Below are positions 26,701-35,000 of a stretch of 64,000 bases of DNA, piece by piece. Under the pieces are notes generated by a model. That model did not search any database, had not been told where the DNA came from, and saw only the letters and a program-made list of their open reading frames with translations. Position 1 is the first letter of the stretch; every line of letters starts with the position of its first letter. The position numbers and the translations under genes are program-made. Origin of the DNA: JANXQG01 sp963719885 (GTDB lineage Bacteria; Planctomycetota; Planctomycetia; Pirellulales; Thermoguttaceae); contig CAVRDP010000010.1 of NCBI GenBank assembly GCA_963719885.1, forward strand, positions 1 to 64,000. Direction: 5' to 3'.

Positions 26701-29629
26701 CAACGAGGTGTTCGACAGTTCGAAGAAGGCGGTGGAGGAGGCGGCCTATCCTTCACTCTCATTGACATGGTTGCGCACTGCTGCCGGGCTTACATCCGCG
26801 CCTCAGAAATCGGGCAGTGAAGATTACTGCTTCAATTCGGGGTACCGCCCGCAAGGTTCCTTGTTCGTCGAGCTGTACAATCCCTGGACCGTCAAGGAGC
26901 CGCGGACGGCCGATCTCAGCGGGGTTGATTCATCGGGAGTCGCCGGGGTCCAATTGAACAAGAAGACACCTGCGGTCAATGGGCAATCATCGCCCGTCTG
27001 GAGGCTGGCGATCGTCGATCCGTCGCTGTCGCAGAACGCGCCGCCCACCGTACCGCCGTCCACCGCTGGCGACGAGCTGCCCGATCCCGATAATCCCAAC
27101 GTGACCAAGCGGCCCAAGATCGAGCGGGTCGCGTATTTCGTGCCCTTGAGCGGGCTGACCTACCCCAGCACCGATGATCTCGCGAATCCCGTCGTGAGCT
27201 ATTACTCGTCGATCGGCTACTCCGGGCCGATGGTGGTGGCACCCAGCGGTTACGCGGTGGTCGGTTCCGGCGAGCCGAAGCAGAACCACGAGACCTTTAT
27301 CGGCTTCGAGCAAAACAAGACGGCTGGCAATCCGATTTCGAGCCCCATGATCACGATGTCCCAGACGGATCCCTATTTTAAAACCGCCAGCGTGGTGCAG
27401 AATATGAACTATTCACAGCCGCTTCAGCCGCCTCCCAGCGGTCCGCCGTTGCCGAGGGTTTTGGGCATCGATCAGGCAATTGTGCCTCCCTCAATTGGCC
27501 CCGGCAACAACGGCGGCGCACAACGGCTGAGCATAAGCGAGCCAACGAAGGGCTACTACGCTTTTGAATTGGACGGCAGCGGCAACCGAGCGACATGCGA
27601 CCCCACTACGGGACAGTATACGGAAGGTGGGAAGTCCGTCTCGCTGGACATCCCCGTCGATCAACAGCGTTCCAACACGATCCCCAGCAGGGCCAACCCT
27701 GTCCCCAACAACCCACCAGAAGTTTTCAAAGGCATTCCGATTTGGCAGTGGTTGAACAACAACGGCACGATTCCGGCCTTTCGCATCATTTATTTGCAGC
27801 GGCTGGCCGATCCGACGCGGCCCTTTGTGGCGGAGAACAATGCCGGCAACGCAAATCCGCCTAATTGTAACCCTTATCGCACGGTTGACGCGATGACGGT
27901 CGATCTGACAACTTTCAACGGCGTGACTACCTCCACGGCCGATAAGACGGTGACCAACGGCGCCGTATCGGGCGTTGCAACCCCCCTTCCGTACCATTTC
28001 GAGGCCCATCAGCGCGGCGAAAAAAACTACCTGCCCGGCAATGGGCCCACGGCTCCCAGCACGGTAGGCGAAGCGAGCCTTTGGAAGCAGGAGCCGGCCT
28101 ACAAGGGCCCGGGGCCCGCCGGCGTGCCTTGGATCGACAACGGCCAGGCGGTGACGGGTGGGAGTTGGACCGGCGGCGGTGTGCCCCCGAAGGCAAGCTG
28201 CTGCTTTACCATTAACGGCCAACCGTTCACTCTCAATCAAACGCTGGGCTATTTGAACCAGCCTTTTCAACCGACCGGTTGGGCAACGACGCCCAGTACG
28301 CCGGCGGGCGACCCGCAATACCCGTTCCCTTGGTTGAACTTCTCCTATCGTCCTTTCAACAACGAATACGAGCTCCTGCTGGTCCCCATGGTTTCGTCGT
28401 CGAAGTTGCTGGCCCGCCAAATTTTCGCGGCCAAGGCCACGACCGACCCCAGGCACTACTTCAGCTACGTGGACGGCGCCACACGCGCCAATACCAATTC
28501 AAGGTCCGGTTATCAACCCCAGGACGTTTATGACCCGCCGAGCAGCGGCCGGTTTCCGTCCCAGACCCCAACGACCGCGGTCAGCAACCAGGTCCCCTAT
28601 CCGCATCTCTTGAATTTCTTCGAGTCGACGCCGTCGAGCAAATGGAGCCAGCCGGGGCAGGCGGGCACCGGCCTTGGGGCGCAATTGAGCCGCATCTTCG
28701 CCTACGTGGGCGTGCCGTCGCGATTCGCCAACGTGCAGCTTCAAATGCGCGCCGATCTGGCCGGGTCCGGAGGGGCGCATTACTTCCATACGCCGTTCAA
28801 TCGGATTTCCCGCTACCGCGAGCCGGGCCGCATCAATCTCAATATGCTGACCAGCGCCGACGTGCTCTTCGGGGCGATGAATATCTATTTCTCGCCCTTA
28901 CAGACAAATTCCCAGTTGAATCCGATATTCTGGGACAAGTTCGTGCGCAGCCGTCGCGGCGACGGCTATCCCGGCTTAACCCACGTGACCAATGCAACTC
29001 CCAGTTCGGCACTGACGCAACGGACGCTGACCAACATGCTCTCGATCAATCCGAAGATGCCCAGCCGATTCATGTGCCCGTACCGCACGCCCGGCGGCGA
29101 GTTCCTTTCGCCCATCGAGCCTGCTCGCGAAACGGACGTGAGTTTGTTGCGGGGCGATCCGGACGGTAGCTTGCGACCGCTGTACGAATTAGACGACGGC
29201 CTTATTTTGCAGCTCGGTGGGTCAACCAGTAGCCCCACGGCAACGCCAGACAATTTCTCCTACTCCTACACTAATCCCACGCCCCCACCCAATAACGTCA
29301 ATGTGAATGCGGCCTGCATGGACTACAACCGCAATCCCTACTTCCGCTACCAGGCCATTCAGAAGCTGGGAAACGTTGTCAGCAATCACTCCAACGTGTT
29401 TGCCATCTGGATCACCGTCGGCTACTTCGAGGTCTTGCCAAACCCGAATGGAGTTGACGCGGGGCACCCCGACGGTTGGCAACTTGGCCCGGAACTCGGC
29501 AGCGACTCGGGCGATATCGTCCGGCATCGGGCCTTCTATATCTTCGACCGTTCCATCCCCGTCGGTTTCGTTCGCGGGCAGGACATCAATCAGGATAAGG
29601 CCCTGCTGCTGAAGAGGTTTATTGAGTAG
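23747..29629 (+). CDS. giant GspK-like minor pseudopilin (1960 residues)
   Basis: A very large secreted or membrane protein with a prepilin-like N-terminus: MKKKSNRRG/VLLLVVLALLAMFAM, Gly at -1 and no Glu at +5. This is the GspK pattern, since GspK is the tip pseudopilin that lacks Glu5. The helix spans about residues 10-33. The remainder has no recognised domain; it is rich in N, P, G and S. It contains NDGDGIADSVWVDLGLPVRY followed by ILCLDMDSRLNLNAHG, which recurs in planctomycete proteins of this kind, and PGRINLNMLTSADVLFG, which recalls the RININTA motif of GspK helix-hairpin-helix regions. GspK is normally about 300-350 residues. The frame is intact over 5.9 kb, in contrast to the other pseudopilin genes, and the leader is short and repeat-free. 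Confidence 0.75.
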   Translation: MKKKSNRRGVLLLVVLALLAMFAMVAVAFVVLAGGEKRIADRMRTIDAVQDSPEKTLNQGLNVALRGAPVSPLQAAGSMPPPTSAIVWCNLLEKIDGFERIGTPDSSPIGTQGSSAMLTSMSRNSLVCNGQLIEFTLPPNNPDVTLFGNGVTGNSIDRFQYVGCVLTMLDGPNAGLSTRIVGINPNNGNVQMVAFDGGALPAAGNNYLNGNHYIVNGFPYNGMGFGFTTSGGSLSGLALLPNSPPSSWGTFNGSATGGTKGIIAGGVNSDYTAADFQDPLVALAVPNPNSNGGIIVPIPSLHRSDLIAYANTSATALQLSAAQMRQVMFRPVGQNCCTGTPDHPLFTGSNPNFNPLWDGNPATNSNGYAWDVDNDGDGIADSVWVDLGLPVRYTTDGRAYKPLFAILCLDMDSRLNLNAHGTYAQTQGAYYWPSNNNTIAPSSIFPPVNLQSYVPLSNPQESSGTLDVGIGGGTSIGSLSSPAAYFAAKAGSTVSTPPIALPRGQGSGTAEVNLLPLFRNSSGGFKWTNNHYQAQYQALLSGGTETLISGGTGAIMGRYGPLLTPNQQYTGWTPVPPIPSAGIGGALPGSNGSVSLPGSPLTLNTWFPYNGANGGSYWSNFQNPVNNPSNYDAYGSPPDSQAIGAIGLDRAGRPLYISLGGPVANGPYDIDLTRNAPHAVNQATVNNPFGVAELECILRPYDCDAATLPQRLAYLTNNGNGSVLQSRRAEITTESWWVPVASAVLPPALRASLPKNRSMHPVDLVAAKMGGAVNNTALNTARMQLLPWEILQGLKMDLNRPFGAGAFSLSANYMGSVNGGSPTIPDQPGTTGGHVPQMGSGGLITPPPQFNYSADAGAVSQVNGTAVNNSLAARQLYARHLYVLALALSDTGAILQDLQKSTTASVTSDDVTRLLAQWAVNVVAYRDHNGIMIPFPYDPNPFSGNGWGSSNGFNTPQYTVWGCKRPELLITETLAFHDRRTQDLSNEVFDSSKKAVEEAAYPSLSLTWLRTAAGLTSAPQKSGSEDYCFNSGYRPQGSLFVELYNPWTVKEPRTADLSGVDSSGVAGVQLNKKTPAVNGQSSPVWRLAIVDPSLSQNAPPTVPPSTAGDELPDPDNPNVTKRPKIERVAYFVPLSGLTYPSTDDLANPVVSYYSSIGYSGPMVVAPSGYAVVGSGEPKQNHETFIGFEQNKTAGNPISSPMITMSQTDPYFKTASVVQNMNYSQPLQPPPSGPPLPRVLGIDQAIVPPSIGPGNNGGAQRLSISEPTKGYYAFELDGSGNRATCDPTTGQYTEGGKSVSLDIPVDQQRSNTIPSRANPVPNNPPEVFKGIPIWQWLNNNGTIPAFRIIYLQRLADPTRPFVAENNAGNANPPNCNPYRTVDAMTVDLTTFNGVTTSTADKTVTNGAVSGVATPLPYHFEAHQRGEKNYLPGNGPTAPSTVGEASLWKQEPAYKGPGPAGVPWIDNGQAVTGGSWTGGGVPPKASCCFTINGQPFTLNQTLGYLNQPFQPTGWATTPSTPAGDPQYPFPWLNFSYRPFNNEYELLLVPMVSSSKLLARQIFAAKATTDPRHYFSYVDGATRANTNSRSGYQPQDVYDPPSSGRFPSQTPTTAVSNQVPYPHLLNFFESTPSSKWSQPGQAGTGLGAQLSRIFAYVGVPSRFANVQLQMRADLAGSGGAHYFHTPFNRISRYREPGRINLNMLTSADVLFGAMNIYFSPLQTNSQLNPIFWDKFVRSRRGDGYPGLTHVTNATPSSALTQRTLTNMLSINPKMPSRFMCPYRTPGGEFLSPIEPARETDVSLLRGDPDGSLRPLYELDDGLILQLGGSTSSPTATPDNFSYSYTNPTPPPNNVNVNAACMDYNRNPYFRYQAIQKLGNVVSNHSNVFAIWITVGYFEVLPNPNGVDAGHPDGWQLGPELGSDSGDIVRHRAFYIFDRSIPVGFVRGQDINQDKALLLKRFIE

Positions 29630-29703
29630 GACTTTGGTCTTAGGTCTTAGACCTTAGATCTTAGAGAAAAAGACTATCGAGAAGGATTTATCGGAGGCTC
29701 GTT

Positions 29704-31668
29704 ATGCGTTTACGGTCCAGTTCGTTTGCGTTCTTTTCATCGACCACGACCACGACCATGAGTACATGGCGCCCGACATCGTGTCCGACATGGCGACCGG
29801 GCGGCCGGCGAAGCGGTTACACGCTCGTCGAGATCCTCGTCGCCATGACTTTGACCTTGATGCTCATGACCGCCGTGGTAACGGTTTTTGGCGGGGTCGG
29901 CGATGGCATTGCCAAGTCCCGCCGGGCCATGGAGCAATTCGATCGCCTCCGCACGACCGCCCAGCAGCTTCGCCAGGATCTGCAAGGACTGACGGTGAAG
30001 TTGGACGGCCGTCCTGTACGTCCAGAGGAGAATCAGGGGTATTTTGAGTATATCGAAGGCGGCATTATGAGCATTCCCCAGCAATTGAACGTCACTTCGG
30101 GCACTCCTTATTCGAACTGGATCATGCAAGCGGGCACTCCCCAAGCGACTTGGAACATCAGTTCGGGCACGCCCCAAGCGGTCAATGATCAACTCCTAAC
30201 GACATCCGGCTCGGCCGATTTGACCGTGGGCGAGCGGGGCGACATCCTGATGTTCACCACCCGCAACGCCAGCCGGCCGTTTCTGGGAAGGTATGTCGCC
30301 GCCGTCGATCCGACGAATCCTACGCTGCAATCCGACGTGGCCGAGGTGGCCTGGTTCCTCCGCGGCAAGACGTTGCACAGACGGGTCTTGCTCGTCGCGC
30401 CCGGCACTGCACAGGCGCTCCAACAGTATTATCAATCGTATTATAAATTGTACCAAAATCCGTATCAGTTCCAAACGTTCTACGCTAACAACGATATTTC
30501 CGCACATTTGGTAACGACCTATGTAAATGGAACGCCAGTCAACATCCCCGTTCCAAATTCTCTGGGCGACCTGACCAAGCGCGAGAATCGCTTCGCGCAT
30601 CCGGTCGACGCATTTCCCTTCAACGTCCGCCGCTGGGGACTTCTGGGGCTTCCCACGTTGGCCGAATGCACATCATTTTCATATCAAGGTCCATCTCAAT
30701 TTTCCTGGATGACCTTCTGGGTCAATGGCACCACGCCCTTGCCCACGATCGCGTCCACACCGCCGTCTTCGTCCCCATTCTACCTTACACACCCGCCCGT
30801 GGCCACGAAATGGCAACCGCAACCGCCCGCCAGTGCAGGGATCGTGCCCCCGATCGACATGTGGGACAGCGGAAATATTGCCGGTGCTTTCGTGTTGCCG
30901 GCGGGTACCTCGCCCGATCAATATCTGGATCAGCAGACGCAGGACGCCACCCGCCTGGCCGACGACGTGATCTTGACGAACGTGATCGGCTTTGACGTCA
31001 AAGTCTGGGAGCCGGCGGCCAATAATGGCGCGGGCGGTTACGTGGATCTGGGTTATTGGGGCAATCCCCCGGTTCCAAGTGTGGGGCCTGCCATACCGGG
31101 CTTTCCCCCGATTCAACTCCAAAATTACGTTCTTCCGCCAGCTACGCCCCCGCTATCTCCCGCAGTCGTTCCGCAAAATCCGATGGTTCCACGGTTCCAA
31201 CATCCCGGCATCTACGCGCTTTCCCTCGCCGTAGCGCCGCAATACCTTTATAGCTTGGTGGCAGTTGGCGATACGCCATCTTACCCTAATTACCCTTACC
31301 CTTACCGGTTCGCTCGCGTCTACGACTCCGGCTGCTCCAGCTATGAGAACGAGGGACTTTACCACTTCACGTTTGATGCGAAGGGTAACCCGAAGACGGC
31401 GATAGACTATTCCGGCGGCCAGTCCACCAACGGGCTGGATGATCCCGTGGTTCCACCCGATAATAATCTAGTCGGTCCGCCGGGGGTGCCGAATCAAACG
31501 AGCACTAAGCCCGTTCCCAATGGCATCGTCGACGACGCCAGCGAATGCATCAATTCGATGCCCTATCCGGTTCCGCTCCGCGGCATCCAGATCACGATCC
31601 GCTGCTACGAGCCCGACAGCCGGCAGATCCGCCAGATCACCATCGAGCACGACTTCCTGCCGAAGTAG
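29704..31668 (+). CDS. GspJ-like pseudopilin (654 residues)
   Basis: Last gene of the operon. The leader is 38 residues with a Ser/Thr-rich and Trp-Arg-Pro repeat region. Cleavage follows RRSG in RRSG/YTLVEILVAMTLTLMLMTAVV (Gly codon 29815-29817, Glu5). After the helix comes RAMEQFDRLRTTAQQLRQDL, the GspJ-like pattern, and a C-terminal half ending RGIQITIRCYEPDSRQIRQI, also typical of GspJ/PilW. At 654 residues it is two to three times the usual GspJ length. With the GspK-like protein and the GspI- and GspH-like proteins it would form the tip complex of the pseudopilus. The upstream gap carries a TCTTAG-type tandem tract. Confidence 0.85.
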   Translation: MRLRSSSFAFFSSTTTTTMSTWRPTSCPTWRPGGRRSGYTLVEILVAMTLTLMLMTAVVTVFGGVGDGIAKSRRAMEQFDRLRTTAQQLRQDLQGLTVKLDGRPVRPEENQGYFEYIEGGIMSIPQQLNVTSGTPYSNWIMQAGTPQATWNISSGTPQAVNDQLLTTSGSADLTVGERGDILMFTTRNASRPFLGRYVAAVDPTNPTLQSDVAEVAWFLRGKTLHRRVLLVAPGTAQALQQYYQSYYKLYQNPYQFQTFYANNDISAHLVTTYVNGTPVNIPVPNSLGDLTKRENRFAHPVDAFPFNVRRWGLLGLPTLAECTSFSYQGPSQFSWMTFWVNGTTPLPTIASTPPSSSPFYLTHPPVATKWQPQPPASAGIVPPIDMWDSGNIAGAFVLPAGTSPDQYLDQQTQDATRLADDVILTNVIGFDVKVWEPAANNGAGGYVDLGYWGNPPVPSVGPAIPGFPPIQLQNYVLPPATPPLSPAVVPQNPMVPRFQHPGIYALSLAVAPQYLYSLVAVGDTPSYPNYPYPYRFARVYDSGCSSYENEGLYHFTFDAKGNPKTAIDYSGGQSTNGLDDPVVPPDNNLVGPPGVPNQTSTKPVPNGIVDDASECINSMPYPVPLRGIQITIRCYEPDSRQIRQITIEHDFLPK

Positions 31669-31674
31669 TGTATC

Positions 31675-32023
31675 ATGACGCACCGCATCAGCTTCGTCTC
31701 CGATCTGCACTTGTTCGCGCGGCGGTCCGAAGCCCCGCGGTATGTCGACGCGATTCGCACGGCGGCGCGGCGGTCGGCCGTGCTACCCGGACCATCTGGG
31801 CATGGGGCCGGAGACGGGCGTGCGGCACGTGTACTTCGGCCACATCCACCGCCGCGTGTTCAATTATCGCTATCGCGGCGTGACGTTCCACAACTGCGGC
31901 GCGCCGATCACCCGGCTGCAATTCCGCATACTCGAAGGCACGTACGACGGCAGCCTGCCGATCCACGACAGCCATCCCACGGCCACGCCCTCCCAGGCAG
32001 GACCGGCGGATCATAAGAGATAG
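31675..32023 (+). pseudogene. metallophosphoesterase with internal deletion
   Basis: The N-terminal 30 residues (ISFVSDLHLFARRSEAP, containing the metal-binding DLH motif) are joined out of frame to a C-terminal piece (VRHVYFGHIHRRVFNYRYRG, containing the GHIH motif). About 200 residues of the middle of a calcineurin-like phosphoesterase, including GDxxD and GNHD, are absent. The junction is near 31775-31785. The gene begins 6 bases after the operon and was probably once co-transcribed. It cannot encode an active enzyme as written. Confidence 0.75.
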
Positions 32024-32030
32024 AATCTGT

Positions 32031-32059
32031 TTGCATTTCGCGCTGAGTTTATTTACAAT
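32031..32059 (+). promoter_or_regulatory. sigma70-type promoter of the beta-strand-repeat gene
   Basis: TTGCAT (32031-32036), a 17-base spacer and TACAAT (32054-32059). It lies 39 bases before the ATG at 32098, which itself has a GGGAGG ribosome-binding site. Confidence 0.55.
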
Positions 32060-32097
32060 CGTATTGGTTCCATTTTAGTTCGTCGGGAGGTCCACGC

Positions 32098-35000
32098 ATG
32101 TCCAGAAAACATCCGGTTGGCGATATCGGATCTTCTTTCGAGTCGTTTTTCCAAGCTCCCCTAGGGCGGGCTTCAGCCCAACTTCTCGCGACATGGTGGG
32201 CTAAGAGCGCACCCTACGGTTCGCTTCGCGCTTGCCGCCGCGGCGATGCTGCTGGTCGCCGCTTCCCAAGTTCAAGGCGACGAGAACTGGTCCCTCCCGT
32301 TGGGCCAATCGGGCGACTGGTCGCTGGCGGCCAACTGGAGCGGCTATGCGGCGCCCACGACCGCGGACAATGCCTTCATCATCAACGGCGGAACCGTAGC
32401 GATCACCCTGCCCAACGCGTTCTGCCAGAACCTCTATCTCGGCGATCCGAACAGCACGAACAGCGGCAACCTGCAAATGACCGGCGGCAATCTCTCGGCG
32501 TTGAATGACGAGTACGTGGGCAATAACGGCGCCGGCGCCTTTACCCAGTCCGGCGGGGCGAACGCCATTTACGGAAACGACTATATCTCGGGCGCTTACG
32601 CCTGGCAGCCTTTATCTCGGCCAGAACGCGGGTTCCAGCGGCAGCTACACCCTCAGCGGCACGGGACTGCTCTCGGCATACTCTGAGTACGTCGGCAATT
32701 CCGGCGGCGGCACGTTCTTCCAGTCCGGCGGGACGAACAACCTGGGCGCCGGCAGCCTTTACCTCGGCCAGAACGCGGGTTCCAGCGGCAGCTACACCCT
32801 CAGCGGCGCGGGACTGCTCTCGAACTACGATGAGTACGTCGGCAATTCCGGCGCCGGCACGTTCGTCCAGTTCGGCGGGACGAACAACCTGGGCACGACG
32901 GGCGTCCTCTACCTCGGCAACAACGCCGGTTCCAGCGGCAGCTACACCCTCAGCAGTTCCGGGGCGCTCTTCGCAAACAACGAGTACGTGGGCAACTCCG
33001 GCGCCGGCACGTTCCTCCAGTCCGGCGGCGCGAACAACATTTACAACAGCCTTTACCTCGGCTACTACCTCACTTCCAGCGGCAGCTATTCCCTCAGCGG
33101 TTCCGGGGCGCTCTCCGCCTCCAGTGAGACCGTGGGCGGCTTCGGCGCCGGCGCGTTCAACCAATCCGGCGGGACGAACACTACCGGTTCCCTTTCCCTC
33201 GGCACGCTCCCGGGCCGCGCGGGCACGTACGCGCTCAGCGGCACGGGGCTGCTCTCCGCCGGCACGGAGTACATCGGCCAGGTCGGCCCGGGCACGTTCA
33301 ACCAGTCCGGCGGGACGAACAACCTGGGTGCCGGCAGCCTCTACCTCGGTTACAACGCGGGCACCAGCGGAAGTTATGCCCTCAGCGGCGCGGCGGTGCT
33401 CTCCCTCTCCGGCACGGAGTACGTCGGCAACTCCGGCGCGGGCTCCTTCAATCAGTCCGGCGGGACGAATAACCTTGGCGCCGGCAGCCTCTACCTCGGT
33501 TACAACGCGGGCTCCAGCGGCAGTTATACCCTCAGCGGGTCGGGCGTGCTCTCCGCAGCCGCCGAGTACGCGGGCAGCTCCGGCGCCGGCACGTTGAGTC
33601 AAACGGGCGGATTGAACTCGGTGAATTACCTCGGTATCGGCGCCCTGGGCCGCTATAACCTCAATGGCGGCACGTTGCAGGTCAACGGCGGCGGCATTGG
33701 CGACGAAGGCATCTTCAACGGCGCCGGCACGGGCGTGCTGAGCGCCGCAAACTCCATTGTCGACCTGTCGGGGACCTTGCAGAACACCGGCTCCATGTCG
33801 CTCGCCATCGGTCCCAACTCGCTCTTGCTCATGGCGGCGGGCGTCAGTACGAGCGCCTTCGGCAGTTATACGAACCAGGGCATGATGCACAACGTCGGCA
33901 CGACCCTGACGGTAACGGCCACGCAGGGCTTTTCCGGCATTGGATCGGTCACCGATTTCACGAATTGCCAGGGAACGATTTCCGCGGCAGCCGGCGGCTG
34001 GATCAATCTCAACGGCGGCGTCACGCTTTCCGGGATGGCCAACGTCAGCTTGGGCAACGGAAGTTTGACCGCCAACGGCACGGCGTCGGGCATCACCGCC
34101 GGATCGCTCTCGGCATTGAACGGCTACATAGGCTACTCGGGCAGCGGCACGTTCAACCAGTCCGGCGGGACGAACAATCTTGGCAACGTCGGGGCCAACA
34201 GCGTTGCCGCCGGCGGGCTTTGCCTCGGCTACAACGCGGGTGACACGGGCACGTACAACCTCAGCGGCTCGGTGCGCTCTCCGCGTACTATGCGTATGTG
34301 GGCAACTCGGGCAGCGGCACGTTCAACCAGTCCGGCGGGACCAGCAATATCCAGTCGGACTCGTTGGGCAACGGCGGCAACCTTTTCCTCGGCAACAACG
34401 TGGGTTCCAACGGCAGCTACAACCTCGGCGGCCCGGGGGCGCTCTCCGTATCCGGCACGGAGTACGTCGGCAACCTCGGCCCGGGCACGTTCAGCCAGAG
34501 TGGTGGGACGAACAATGCCGGCGGCAGCTACGCGGGCGGGATCATCCTCGGCAACAACACCGCTGTCAGCGGCAGCTACAGCCTCAGCGGCTCGGGACTG
34601 CTAGCGCCCTACGCTCTGGTCGTGGGCAACCTCGGCAGCGGCACGTTCATCCACTCCGGTGGGACGAACAGCATCGGCTCTGGCGGGCTTACGCTCGGCA
34701 ACTACGCGGGTTCCAGCGGCAGCTACACCCTAAGCAATTCGGGCCAGCTCAGCGCAGTCTATGAGTACGTGGGCAGTTCCGGCAGCGGCACGTTCAACCA
34801 GTTGGGGGGGACGAACAACGTCGGCGGCTCCAGCCTTTACCTCGGCTTCAACATGGGTTCCAGCGGCAGCTACACCCTCGGCGGCTCGGGACTCCTTTCC
34901 GCTGAAAACTACGAGTACGTGGGCCAATCCGGCACCGGCACCTTCATCCAGTCCGGCGGGACGAACGCCGCCAGTCCCGGTTCCTACCTTTCCCTTTACG

